Origin: Candidatus Heimdallarchaeota archaeon
Lineage (GTDB): Archaea; Asgardarchaeota; Heimdallarchaeia; Heimdallarchaeales; Kariarchaeaceae
DNA: 15,625 nucleotides
Assembly (NCBI GenBank): GCA_021399405.1
Contig: JAAFKL010000280.1
Span: 1-15,625, forward strand
Direction of reading: 5' to 3'
Part shown: positions 1 to 7,875 of the stretch, piece by piece
How the letters are laid out: each line of letters opens with the position of its first letter
How positions within the stretch are numbered: the stretch's first letter is position 1
Program-made: the position numbers and the translations under genes
Notes under the pieces: model-generated
The model's database searches: none
Told to the model about the DNA's origin: nothing
What the model saw: only the letters and a program-made list of their open reading frames with translations

Positions 1-53
1 ATCGTAAAATAAATAAGTAATTTTTTAAATTATTTTAATTATGAAAGTAAGTA

Positions 54-1085
54 CTATGCATCAAGTTTTGAAGCTTGTTCAGCTCTATACTCCTCAAGTT
101 GAGTTCCATACAGTAAACAGGCCACTTTGTGCTCGGGTGTTATGAATATCGATACAGGTTTGATTTCTGAACATTCAGGCATTGCCTTTCCACATCTAGG
201 ATGAAATCTACAACCAAAAGGTGGGGTGATAAGATTGGGAATGGTCCCAGGAATAGTTACTAGTTCATCTGATCTTTTGGAATTAATGTTTGGAATGGCA
301 CCAAGAAGACCCACTGTATAGGGGTGCTTGGGATTTTTGAATATTGAAACTACATCTGAAAGCTCCACAATATTTCCCGCATACATGATAGCGACCCTAT
401 CACAGTTTCCAGCGATTACACCGATATCATGAGTGATCAGGATAATACTCATTTTGAATTGTTCCCTTAGCTTCTGCATCAGGTCAAGTACTTGTGCCTG
501 AATTGTAACATCAAGTGCGGTGGTGGGTTCATCTGCAATAAGCAGATCAGGATTGCATGAAAGAGCAAGTGCAATCATTACTCTTTGTCTCATTCCTCCA
601 GAGAATTGCCAAGGATAATCTCCCAATCTTTGGCTTGCATCGGGGATACCAACAAGTTCAAGTAATTTGATAGTGGCTATCTGAGCATCATGATTAGAAG
701 CATTTTGATGTAGACGAATTGCCTCAGCAATCTGCTCACCAATAGTTAAAACTGGATTTAATGAGGTCATTGGATCTTGAAAAACTACTGCTAATTGATT
801 TCCCCTGAGAGTTCTGAGGTCAGATTCTGACATATCAACAAGAGATTGACCTTTAAAGAGAATATCACCTTCAACAATTTTACCGGGAGGCTGGGGGATT
901 AATTTTAAGATACTCATTGCGGTTACGGTTTTTCCTGAACCACTCTCACCCACTAGTCCAAGGACTTCTCCTTCGTAAACTTCAAAATCTACTCCATCAA
1001 CGGCCTTAACTACCCCATCCTCTGTATAGAAGTAGGTGTGTAAATTATTAATTTCTAGTATTGGTCTTTCTTTTTTCTTAGACAT
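54..1085 (-). CDS. dppD: Peptide ABC transporter ATP-binding protein, DppD/OppD-like
   Basis: Cytoplasmic ATPase subunit of a peptide/nickel-type (Opp/Dpp) importer; it hydrolyses ATP to drive the permease pair. In the 343-residue product I see Walker A GESGSGKT (residues 46-53), the Q-loop FQDP near 102-105, the ABC signature FSGGMRQR at 161-168, Walker B LLIADE at 181-186 and the H-loop ITHD with His219. The C-terminal oligopeptide/dipeptide extension has four Cys (292, 298, 305, 323), spaced as in DppD/OppD proteins known to bind a 4Fe-4S cluster. I chose ATG at 1085: it has AGAGG about 8 bases upstream, and homologues begin near this point. An in-frame TTG at 1145 would add 20 unusual residues and use a rare start. 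The gene is separated from permease pair A by about 210 bases holding its own TATA box and an inverted repeat. A DppF partner is not inside the window. Confidence 0.95.
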   Translation of the reverse strand: MSKKKERPILEINNLHTYFYTEDGVVKAVDGVDFEVYEGEVLGLVGESGSGKTVTAMSILKLIPQPPGKIVEGDILFKGQSLVDMSESDLRTLRGNQLAVVFQDPMTSLNPVLTIGEQIAEAIRLHQNASNHDAQIATIKLLELVGIPDASQRLGDYPWQFSGGMRQRVMIALALSCNPDLLIADEPTTALDVTIQAQVLDLMQKLREQFKMSIILITHDIGVIAGNCDRVAIMYAGNIVELSDVVSIFKNPKHPYTVGLLGAIPNINSKRSDELVTIPGTIPNLITPPFGCRFHPRCGKAMPECSEIKPVSIFITPEHKVACLLYGTQLEEYRAEQASKLDA

Positions 1086-1112
1086 TGATAATCCTCTGGT
1101 GACAATCCTTAG

Positions 1113-1132
1113 ATCTCTTTCTCGAAAGAGAT
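1113..1132. promoter_or_regulatory. Inverted repeat (putative operator) in the dppD leader
   Basis: Plus strand reads ATCTCTTTCTCGAAAGAGAT: two perfect 9-base arms (ATCTCTTTC / GAAAGAGAT) around TC. It lies 28-47 bases upstream of the dppD ATG and just downstream of the start site expected from the TATA box at 1161-1168. That is a position where a bound repressor would block transcription. Its minus-strand core TCTCTTTCGAGAA recurs exactly at 13114-13126 before SBP1. That it is an operator is inference. Confidence 0.5.
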
Positions 1133-1160
1133 AATCTAAACTCAAATTTCTTTGGGTTCT

Positions 1161-1168
1161 TATAAAAA
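1161..1168 (-). promoter_or_regulatory. TATA box of dppD
   Basis: On the minus strand this reads TTTTTATA, followed by AG. A start site about 25 bases downstream would fall near 1139, giving a leader of roughly 55 bases that contains the Shine-Dalgarno and the inverted repeat at 1113-1132. Assigned by pattern and position only. Confidence 0.5.
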
Positions 1169-1296
1169 CATTGATGTATTTAGTGGAAAGAGTAGAGAAT
1201 AAATTTGATAAGTCTAAAATATTTATGCAATAATAAATAGTATATTCAATATATTTTTTTTACTTTTAATTATGTTTTCAGCGGTTCTGAAACAAC

Positions 1297-2277
1297 TTAT
1301 TTGTTTGAGACATAAGAATGTCTGAGCTTTGGTGAAATAATAAATGTAGTAAGGTCTGTTAATGCGAGTATTATTGCATTAATTGTAGTATACACGGCTG
1401 TGCCCGCGATTAAAACTGGCCAATCAAAATTCAATGCTGCATCTACCATCACCACTCCCCCGCCAGGTATTCCAAATACTATCTCTAGGGCGGCTATGCC
1501 AGAAAAAGCTATAGGAAAAGTAACAGCCATTATAGTCAAGAATGGGGGTAATGCATTCCGTAAAGCATGTTTATAGATTACTGTTCTCGTATGTAATCCT
1601 TTGGCTCTAGCGGTTCTAATATAATTCTCTTTGAGAACATTAAGCATTTGAATGCGAATCAAACGGAATTGAAATCCTGTATATATTGAGACTGTCACGA
1701 GAATTGGTAACAACAAATATTTCAGTAAATCAAAAATATTTTCGGGTAAAATTGTTGGGAGGGGGGCCAATCCCCAATTATTTGTTACAGAGATAACAAC
1801 TACATACAAACCAAAAATAACAGGAGGTACCGAATAAAGAACAGTACTGGCAATCCGCATAAAATAGTCGAAAACAGAATCCCTATGCTTGGCAGCTAAT
1901 ATTCCAAATATCAGAGATAAGGGAGAATAGATCAGAAAAGCGATACCAAAAGTTAAAAATGAGTATGTCATTGCTGAACCATACAATTCTCTAAGTTCAA
2001 TTCCGGAAGTCCAAGAATATCCGAGAGAACCATTAGTAAAGAAATTTTCAAAGAAATTTATATATCTTTGATAAACAGGAATATCAAGACCTAAACTGGC
2101 ACGCAGTCTTTCCAATTCGATCAATCTACCCTCTGCGGTTCCTCTGAAGCCAAAAAGAAAGAATACTGTGGGGTCATAGGGAAGAAACTCAATGAGGGCG
2201 AAGATTAAGGCCACTGCACCTAAAACCTGAAGTATTAAGGCCCAAAAACGGTATAATATAAATTCAACAATTTTCAT
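1297..2277 (-). CDS. dppB: Peptide ABC transporter permease, DppB-like (pair A)
   Basis: Integral membrane permease of the DppB/OppB (BPD_transp_1) family, forming the substrate channel with the DppC-like protein encoded just upstream. The 326 residues start with the family-typical N-terminal helix (about 8-31) followed by a FLPYDP motif and an external loop containing SLGLDIPVYQRY (61-72). Further helices follow, and the cytoplasmic coupling loop NYIRTARAKG...YKHALRNA (218-242) is the EAA motif that docks on the ATPase. The start ATG overlaps the TGA of the upstream permease gene as ATGA (2274-2277). GGAG lies about 10 bases upstream inside that gene, so translation is probably coupled. The length is normal for the family. 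The substrate (peptide, nickel, sugar or other) cannot be told from the permease. Confidence 0.93.
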   Translation of the reverse strand: MKIVEFILYRFWALILQVLGAVALIFALIEFLPYDPTVFFLFGFRGTAEGRLIELERLRASLGLDIPVYQRYINFFENFFTNGSLGYSWTSGIELRELYGSAMTYSFLTFGIAFLIYSPLSLIFGILAAKHRDSVFDYFMRIASTVLYSVPPVIFGLYVVVISVTNNWGLAPLPTILPENIFDLLKYLLLPILVTVSIYTGFQFRLIRIQMLNVLKENYIRTARAKGLHTRTVIYKHALRNALPPFLTIMAVTFPIAFSGIAALEIVFGIPGGGVVMVDAALNFDWPVLIAGTAVYTTINAIILALTDLTTFIISPKLRHSYVSNK

Positions 2278-3791
2278 AGATCCATCTCCTTCCTGATCTC
2301 ATAAGGTAAGGCATTAACACCACCTATCAATCTTGGATCCATATTGTCCCTTATTGAATCAGAAAATAGTGTCAATCCGAATACAAGTAAGAAGATAAAG
2401 AGACTAGGGAATAACACTGTCCACCAGTGTTCAAGAAAAGAAAAACCAAAAAGAGCATGTGATAGCTCAGATCCCCAAATTAATGTTGATTCGGATCCAA
2501 ACCCTATAAATCCAAGAAGTGTTGTACCAATAATAATGTCACTCACTTGATATGTAAAAATTATTAGAATAGTCGGGGATATTTGAGGTATCACATGTTT
2601 TGTTAATAATGTGAATTTAGATGCACCTAAATGTTTAGAGGCAAGAATATACTCCGCATTTAATAATTGTTGAACTTCAGCCCTAATAATTCTAGCACCC
2701 ATAGGCCAGGTTACAAAAGCTAGACCTATGTATACTGCTAAAAATAAACCTCCCTGTATGTTTCCACGAAAAGAAATTGAAGCTGCAGAAAATATGATCA
2801 AGAAAATGAAGGGGGGGAAAGATAGAAGAGAATCGGATACTCGCATGATTATATTATCTGTTACACCGGGGTTGAATGAGGAAATGAGACCAAAAAACAT
2901 TATGAATATTATCGATATTACACTTCCAGTAATGGCGACCATGAAAGTATAAGAAGTTCCAAAAACTAATCGTGCAAATAGATCTCTGCCCGCAAAATCG
3001 GTTCCAAACCAAAAATCCTTACTTGGTGCGGCAAGGACTACATCAATGTAGGAAAATTCTTCTAATTCATAATTAAGAAAATCAGGATTTCTGAGGAAGA
3101 GGGTATAGACATTGTATCGTCCGATAGGGCTGATAATCATTGCAAAAGCACCCCAAAGTGCAAGGAATGCAAATATTAATATGATTGTCAAGCCTATTAC
3201 ACCAGCAGTATCTTGAGTAAATCTTAGAATTAGCCTTTTAATACCGCTCCTGGACTTATGATAATATATTACAAATTCATCATGATATTTCCTTTCGAAT
3301 TCCTCAAAAAAGTCAAAAAATCTTTTTTTATCTTTATATTTCAATGATTTTAGTTTGTAGATTTTTTTATGAGTTCCCACAATTACCCCAGGTGAGGAGA
3401 GTGAAAGGAAATCTATAATAGGATTGATTTTTTCAATTTTAACATATAATATTTCTGATAGCTCAATTGTTTTCGTCCCAATAAATTTGATATCAATTAT
3501 TATTTGTCTGTCGCTAATAAATAACTCTTCAATTCCAAATTTTTTAATTATTACCCGACCTATAACAATAATAATGAATGCAGAAATTATTGATGCTATA
3601 CTCAAATTGTAATACAGCTCACGGTGTACATCACTTAATAAAATAATAGATCCATAGAAAATAAAAAAAATCGCTAAGAGATAAGAAGATAGACCAATAA
3701 CTGTTATTACCCACAGGTAATTCATTGATTTGAAATTTGTAACTTCTTTTGTAGGATTAATCAATGAGTCTTGGGTTGCGAATTGATTCAT
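2274..3791 (-). CDS. dppC: DppC-like permease with extra N-terminal membrane and beta-rich domain (pair A)
   Basis: Second permease of pair A. The DppC/OppC core occupies about residues 182-505 of 505: a helix at 196-219, the hallmark FWFGTDFAGRDLFARL (260-275), and the EAA coupling loop around 380-402 (YILASKHLGASKF...KHVIP). Usual DppC proteins have about 300 residues, so some 180 are extra. These comprise two membrane helices (about 25-52 and 60-83) and a soluble segment (88-168) with alternating short strands (LFISDRQIIIDIKF, TKTIELSEILYVKIEK, VIVGTHKKIYKL), ending in a charged helix (KDKKRFFDFFEEFERK). This resembles a bacterial PH-like fold, but only by pattern. The same architecture is seen in the pair B paralogue at 5198-6748. 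No clear Shine-Dalgarno is visible; the TATA box position implies a very short leader. Confidence 0.92.
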   Translation of the reverse strand: MNQFATQDSLINPTKEVTNFKSMNYLWVITVIGLSSYLLAIFFIFYGSIILLSDVHRELYYNLSIASIISAFIIIVIGRVIIKKFGIEELFISDRQIIIDIKFIGTKTIELSEILYVKIEKINPIIDFLSLSSPGVIVGTHKKIYKLKSLKYKDKKRFFDFFEEFERKYHDEFVIYYHKSRSGIKRLILRFTQDTAGVIGLTIILIFAFLALWGAFAMIISPIGRYNVYTLFLRNPDFLNYELEEFSYIDVVLAAPSKDFWFGTDFAGRDLFARLVFGTSYTFMVAITGSVISIIFIMFFGLISSFNPGVTDNIIMRVSDSLLSFPPFIFLIIFSAASISFRGNIQGGLFLAVYIGLAFVTWPMGARIIRAEVQQLLNAEYILASKHLGASKFTLLTKHVIPQISPTILIIFTYQVSDIIIGTTLLGFIGFGSESTLIWGSELSHALFGFSFLEHWWTVLFPSLFIFLLVFGLTLFSDSIRDNMDPRLIGGVNALPYEIRKEMDL

Positions 3792-3817
3792 TTAATAATG
3801 TCGCTTATTCTCAAACC

Positions 3818-3826
3818 CTTTTATAT
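3818..3826 (-). promoter_or_regulatory. TATA box of permease operon A (dppC-dppB)
   Basis: Minus strand reads ATATAAAAG about 30 bases before the ATG at 3791. This predicts a start near 3797 and a leader of only a few bases, consistent with the missing Shine-Dalgarno. Confidence 0.45.
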
Positions 3827-3839
3827 TCTTAGCTTAGAG

Positions 3840-3855
3840 CTTAATTGAAATTAAG
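3840..3855. promoter_or_regulatory. Inverted repeat just upstream of the dppC-A TATA box
   Basis: CTTAATT-GA-AATTAAG: perfect 7-base arms with a 2-base centre, about 14 bases upstream of the TATA box. The right arm also pairs with TCTTAATT at 3875-3882, which overlaps the stop codon of the preceding gene. It may therefore be either a regulator site or part of a 3' stem-loop. The sequence is AT-rich, so chance is possible. Confidence 0.3.
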
Positions 3856-3880
3856 AGTTGAAGGAAATTGTCATTCTTAA

Positions 3881-4555
3881 TTATATTAATATATTTTCAA
3901 AAATAAAACCAATAGCCATTACAAAAGCACCAGTAATGAATAATCCCAAACTCAGACTACCCATGTGACTTGTAATCTTCTTTTGGAAATCTTCATTTAG
4001 TTGCTTGAGCGCAAATGAATTCATTTGATTATCAAAAGAACTGAATTCGTCCACTTGCTCAGTGCTCATGGTTTCGTCAAAATCAAAAAATGTGAATGAG
4101 ACTAAATTTGACAGGAATTTATCATTTTTGGATTGTAACCACATTTTATTCAATCCAATATCATCAACCAAATCCCTCTTGATTACAATTTGACTTAATT
4201 GATTTTTAAAATCTATTTCGCCCACAATTTTACCATTTACATATATATCTGCATTGTTTATTCCTTCTGTACATACACTGCTTAATGGGACATTTTCAAA
4301 ATATGAAGCCCCAACTTTTGGGGAGAATATAAATAATTTGTAATTATGGTGGTATCTACCAGGGCCGATGAAACCAGATATGATGAAAAGCAATCCTCCT
4401 GAAAATAATGTAAAAACTAGATAAGGATAGAGCCCTTCTTCCTTGAGGAGGGAAAGGTAAAATATGGTGAATATGGCAATTAATACAATCTCGATAATAG
4501 CACCATATTTTATACCCTTAAGAAATTTTTTCCTATTTATGTTTTTCAGCATCAT
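3881..4555 (-). CDS. Hypothetical membrane protein with central soluble domain
   Basis: I do not recognise this 224-residue protein. It has a basic N-terminus (MMLKNINRKKFLKGIK), two membrane helices (about 15-37 and 42-64), a soluble beta-rich stretch (about 70-195) and a C-terminal helix (about 199-220). The two-helices-then-soluble-domain layout recalls the N-terminal extension of the neighbouring DppC-like permeases, but I see no convincing sequence match. The start is one of two adjacent ATG codons (4555 or 4552), with a weak GGTG upstream. It begins 11 bases after the stop of the upstream membrane protein gene, so the two are probably co-transcribed. Its place between permease pairs A and B suggests a role linked to the transporters, which is inference. 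Confidence 0.75.
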   Translation of the reverse strand: MMLKNINRKKFLKGIKYGAIIEIVLIAIFTIFYLSLLKEEGLYPYLVFTLFSGGLLFIISGFIGPGRYHHNYKLFIFSPKVGASYFENVPLSSVCTEGINNADIYVNGKIVGEIDFKNQLSQIVIKRDLVDDIGLNKMWLQSKNDKFLSNLVSFTFFDFDETMSTEQVDEFSSFDNQMNSFALKQLNEDFQKKITSHMGSLSLGLFITGAFVMAIGFIFENILI

Positions 4556-4566
4556 TAAACACCAAA

Positions 4567-5079
4567 CTAATCAGATTCATTCAATAATGCTCTCTTTAAC
4601 CTTTCTTTCTTGTCCATGTCCATTTTTCTTTTCTCTTCATTCATCTTCTCAATGGCATCCAGATAAGATTGAGATTCTTCAGATCTCTCAACGAGTTTCT
4701 TCTTTCTTGAATTTCTAACATCAGGATCCAATTCTCTCTTGAAAACTTGCCATATAGTCATTTGTTCTTTTTCCTCAATTTGTTTTACTATTCTTTTTAT
4801 GTAGTAATATTCTACAATTAATATGATCCCAATTGTAATAAATACAAACAACTGGACAATTTGTTTAGAGCTTTCAGTTGTATTCAACCAGAACGCAACC
4901 GTCATGAAGGGGATTAATACAAATGTTAGCACCATAAGAGGTATGACAAGTACAAGATATCCTCCTTCTACTACGAATTTGGTAAATCTTGAACTTTTAC
5001 TGTTAAATAATAATGTCCACAGAACTAATATTATTACTGGGAACAACAAAATTTGGATAATTACGGGAATTTCAATCAT
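4567..5079 (-). CDS. Hypothetical three-helix membrane protein with charged C-terminal tail
   Basis: Unrecognised 170-residue protein. It has three predicted membrane helices (about 5-25, 38-65, 72-95) and then a long, very charged tail (96-170). The tail is rich in Lys, Glu and Arg, contains the patch RNSRKKK, and is probably helical or coiled-coil in its last 45 residues. By the positive-inside rule the tail should be cytoplasmic. The ATG at 5079 has AAAGGA about 10 bases upstream, and a TATA box lies at 5122-5130, so it probably heads its own short operon with the gene at 3881-4555. A signalling or scaffolding partner of the transporter is possible, but nothing in the sequence proves it. 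Confidence 0.75.
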   Translation of the reverse strand: MIEIPVIIQILLFPVIILVLWTLLFNSKSSRFTKFVVEGGYLVLVIPLMVLTFVLIPFMTVAFWLNTTESSKQIVQLFVFITIGIILIVEYYYIKRIVKQIEEKEQMTIWQVFKRELDPDVRNSRKKKLVERSEESQSYLDAIEKMNEEKRKMDMDKKERLKRALLNESD

Positions 5080-5121
5080 AATATGATGTCCTTTGATTAT
5101 TAATTTGATTACCCCTTAAAC

Positions 5122-5130
5122 CTATAAAAA
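5122..5130 (-). promoter_or_regulatory. TATA box of the two-gene hypothetical membrane operon
   Basis: Minus strand reads TTTTTATAG, about 47 bases before the ATG at 5079. The predicted start near 5100 leaves a leader of about 20 bases with AAAGGA as ribosome binding site. Confidence 0.45.
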
Positions 5131-5162
5131 TAGTATGAATATTGACTAAATAGATTATTGAT

Positions 5163-5168
5163 AAAAAA
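5163..5168 (-). terminator. T-run downstream of permease operon B
   Basis: Minus strand has TTTTTT about 30 bases past the dppC-B stop codon, within a very AT-rich stretch. Archaeal transcription commonly ends at such U-tracts without a hairpin. The next TATA box lies 35-40 bases further on, which fits a transcript end here. Confidence 0.35.
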
Positions 5169-5197
5169 TTATATATTTAATTGATTTTGTAGATAGA

Positions 5198-6748
5198 TTA
5201 TTTCTTAAGTGTAGGATCTAGAGCATCTCTCAATGCGTCACCCATTAGATTAAAACCAAGTACTAGCAGGAATAGTAACAATGAAATAAATGTTGTACCC
5301 CACCAGAAATTAGTTGGCTGGTTCCCAATTGCGTCTGAAAGATCTTTACCCCAAACTAATGTAGAATTAGATCCGAAACCTAAGAAGGATAAGGAGGCTA
5401 CTCCGATAATATTTCCAGCCACACCAAGTGTAAAGAAAATAATCACGGTAGACATTGCATTAGGAATTATGTGTTTCCTAATAATTCGTCCATGAGTAGA
5501 ACCTAGTATAATTTGAGCTTGAATGAATTCACTATTTTTTAACCCTAATACCTCTGATCTAATAATTCTGGCAATTCCTCCCCAACCAATCAGGGCAAAT
5601 ATGCTATACACCGCTAGATAGTACGCACCTTCAATATCTACTTTTTCAAGAATAATAGTTATAGAAGTGGAGATTAGCAAGAGAATTGGTAAACCTGGCA
5701 ATGCATTCAAAACTTCAGTAACTCTCTGAATAATTTGATCGAAAGTTCCTCCAATATAACCAGATGCAGCACCGATGGTAGCGCCTAGAAAAGTTTGGAT
5801 AATTGTGGAAATCACAGCAATCAGAATAGAATAGAAAGCACCAAACATTAATCGTGAAAATATATCTCTTCCATTTTGATCAGTTCCAAACCAGTATGAA
5901 GAACTGGGTGGCTTATTAATCATTTCAAAATTGGGAAAATTAGGGTTCCAAAAGATAAAAATTTTCTCAGTTGACTGTGCGGTTAATGTATTCAGGGGGA
6001 ATATCACACCAATAAGAGCACCAGTTAAGGAATAGAACAAGAAGAAAGCCACTAAAAAGGCACCAAAAACACCAATTTTATTCCTCTTCATCCTTCTCCA
6101 AATCACGGAAAATTGTGCACCATAACCAAAATCAATCACTCTTTCTTCCAGGGAATCACCAAAAGCTTTGAGCTGACTAGAGATCTCTCTATTATTTCCA
6201 AGTGTCATCCCTTCAATACCGATTGATCGATCCAAAGTATAAATAACAATTTTATTTTGATTAGGTATAATATTTGAGAAAACACTCTCAGATTCTTTAA
6301 CTGTTATATCAAGAATACCGTCCCAATTACTATAATGTTTGTATCTTGGCCATTTTTTAATCTGGATACCTTCAGAGCTTATCTCGACAGATTGTCTTCC
6401 ATAAGTCTGAGCAAGCCATTTAATCGGGAAAATTACGATTATACCCAAAATTATTAAGGCAATACCCAATCTAGTGAATTTAGAATAGCCGATCAGAGTA
6501 ACATTTTCAGCAGTTAATTCAAAACTGACAGCATTTCCAAATTCATCAGTCTCGAGTAATCCTGCATCCAAAGCACCTCTGAAAAGTTTAATCCCGGCAA
6601 TTAAACTAAGGGAACCTACGATGATCACAATAAAACTTACAACTGTAAGTGCAATCACAATGAGGGTAATCACATTGGCAAATATTGATGGGGAGTATTT
6701 TCCAGTGGATGGCATTAATCTTTCTTCAGTTTGTAATTCTGTAGTCAT
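5198..6748 (-). CDS. dppC: DppC-like permease with extra N-terminal membrane and beta-rich domain (pair B)
   Basis: Paralogue of the pair A DppC-like protein. The core (about 212-516 of 516 residues) has WFGTDQNGRDIFSRLMFG (286-303), the EAA loop at about 407-430 (EFIQAQIILGSTHG...KHIIPN) and the C-terminal family ending DALRDALDP. The N-terminal 210 residues are extra. They contain a helix at about 24-53, an external loop of about 40 residues, a helix at about 93-114, and a soluble strand-rich segment at 118-203 (SVEISSEGIQIKKW, KIVIYTLD). Both DppC-like proteins keep this arrangement although the extension sequences have diverged greatly. The start ATG has AGGTGA about 5 bases upstream; that site overlaps the stop of the dppB-B gene, whose end lies 8 bases away, so translation is likely coupled. 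Confidence 0.92.
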   Translation of the reverse strand: MTTELQTEERLMPSTGKYSPSIFANVITLIVIALTVVSFIVIIVGSLSLIAGIKLFRGALDAGLLETDEFGNAVSFELTAENVTLIGYSKFTRLGIALIILGIIVIFPIKWLAQTYGRQSVEISSEGIQIKKWPRYKHYSNWDGILDITVKESESVFSNIIPNQNKIVIYTLDRSIGIEGMTLGNNREISSQLKAFGDSLEERVIDFGYGAQFSVIWRRMKRNKIGVFGAFLVAFFLFYSLTGALIGVIFPLNTLTAQSTEKIFIFWNPNFPNFEMINKPPSSSYWFGTDQNGRDIFSRLMFGAFYSILIAVISTIIQTFLGATIGAASGYIGGTFDQIIQRVTEVLNALPGLPILLLISTSITIILEKVDIEGAYYLAVYSIFALIGWGGIARIIRSEVLGLKNSEFIQAQIILGSTHGRIIRKHIIPNAMSTVIIFFTLGVAGNIIGVASLSFLGFGSNSTLVWGKDLSDAIGNQPTNFWWGTTFISLLLFLLVLGFNLMGDALRDALDPTLKK

Positions 6749-6756
6749 AATATCAC

Positions 6757-7713
6757 CTAAAATTTAATCCTCGGGTCAACCACCCCGTAAATTATTTCTG
6801 CCACTAGAAGCATCAGAATACTCATAAATCCAAAGAACATGTTAGATGCTAGGATGATGGGGAAATCGAATTGGATAGCAGCACGTACTATTCTTCGTCC
6901 AACTCCAGGATAGTTAAATACTATTTCTATAATTGCTGAACCTCCTAATATTCCTGGGAGTGATAGTGCGATTACGGTAACAAAAGGTAACAAAGCATTT
7001 CTTAAAGCATGTTTATAAATAACAACTCTTTCTGGTAATCCTTTCGCCCTTGCAGTCTTGATATAGTTTTGTCTCAATACATCAAGCATCTGTGACCTAA
7101 CCAATCTGGTGAGAAAAGCAGTTCCTCCAATGACTATGGTAAGAGTGGCTGCTATTACAACATGAATATAATCTCCAAGATTCTTATGAATTGTTCCATC
7201 ATAAATTGCTACTACACGATTATTTGTGATCACCATAATTGCAATAATTATGATTAAACCCAGGACAAAGGAGGGTAAAGAGAACCCTATTAGGGTTCCA
7301 AAGAGAGCAGCTTGATCAAGTGCCGAATTGTGATATATTGCACTCATAATACCAGTAATTGTAGAAACCATTATTGTTACAAGGAAAGCGATTCCAAATA
7401 ATAAGACTGTTTTCTCAATAAATGGTAGTATATCCTCAAGTACGGGATCTCCTGAATGCCAGGATACCCCAAAATCGAGTTCGGTGAACATGGGTATCGC
7501 CCAGTCTAGATATCTTTGATAAACTGGTTTATCGAGACCCCATTCAACTCTTAAAGCCTCTCGCCGTGTATCTGCGTATCGATCCAATCCTACAAAGGCA
7601 GAAACTGGATCTACGGGCATAAAAGCGAATAAGGCATAAGTCATCATTGAGATACCAATAATAAGCGGTATCATCGCCAATAACCTTCTTAAACTGTAAA
7701 CAAACATTGACAT
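6757..7713 (-). CDS. dppB: Peptide ABC transporter permease, DppB-like (pair B)
   Basis: DppB/OppB-family permease, 318 residues, normal length. It shows the N-terminal helix (about 9-32) with FMPVDP, the external loop with WGLDKPVYQRYLDW (58-71), and the coupling loop NYIKTARAKGLPE...YKHALRNA (216-240). The C-terminal ending VAEIIYGVVDPRIKF is typical of the family. It is clearly paralogous to the pair A DppB (shared ARAKGL and YKHALRNAL blocks). GAGGT about 10 bases upstream supports the ATG at 7713; a second ATG two codons later is possible. It is the first gene of the B permease operon, with a good TATA box at 7786-7794 and an inverted repeat between promoter and gene. Confidence 0.93.
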   Translation of the reverse strand: MSMFVYSLRRLLAMIPLIIGISMMTYALFAFMPVDPVSAFVGLDRYADTRREALRVEWGLDKPVYQRYLDWAIPMFTELDFGVSWHSGDPVLEDILPFIEKTVLLFGIAFLVTIMVSTITGIMSAIYHNSALDQAALFGTLIGFSLPSFVLGLIIIIAIMVITNNRVVAIYDGTIHKNLGDYIHVVIAATLTIVIGGTAFLTRLVRSQMLDVLRQNYIKTARAKGLPERVVIYKHALRNALLPFVTVIALSLPGILGGSAIIEIVFNYPGVGRRIVRAAIQFDFPIILASNMFFGFMSILMLLVAEIIYGVVDPRIKF

Positions 7714-7742
7714 AATATATTTACCTCAAACGGGAATTAGGT

Positions 7743-7760
7743 CAGTTGAAGCATCAACTG
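7743..7760. promoter_or_regulatory. Inverted repeat (putative operator) before dppB-B
   Basis: CAGTTGA-AGCA-TCAACTG: perfect 7-base arms around a 4-base centre. It lies 30-47 bases before the ATG and directly downstream of the predicted start (about 7764). This is the same placement as the repeat at 1113-1132 before dppD, but the sequence differs. Operator function is inferred. Confidence 0.45.
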
Positions 7761-7785
7761 CCTTGAGTAATGATTTGTACAGACA

Positions 7786-7794
7786 TTTATAAAG
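7786..7794 (-). promoter_or_regulatory. TATA box of permease operon B
   Basis: Minus strand reads CTTTATAAA, preceded by GTAC, a good archaeal TATA box. The start expected near 7764 gives a leader of about 50 bases. Confidence 0.6.
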
Positions 7795-7875
7795 GTACAA
7801 TTTTAAATAATTATTATTAAATGATTTAATGTAAAATAAGAATATTAGAAGAAATTAAGCCAAAAATCACAATAA

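Noticed and set aside
1086..1145. An N-terminal extension of dppD from an in-frame TTG at 1145
   Set aside because: The 20 added residues (DYLFRERDLRIVTRG and so on) are encoded by the inverted repeat and leader, do not fit the family, and the ATG at 1085 has a good AGAGG site.
2344..3612. Open frames on the plus strand opposite the pair A DppC-like gene (2344-2550, 2728-2952, 3424-3612)
   Set aside because: They lie antisense inside a gene with clear family motifs and have low-complexity products and no promoter or binding site.
4464..5086. Open frames on the plus strand opposite the two hypothetical membrane proteins (4464-4718, 4823-5086)
   Set aside because: The minus-strand frames have Shine-Dalgarno sites, a promoter and coherent membrane topology; the plus-strand products look like reverse translations of hydrophobic genes.
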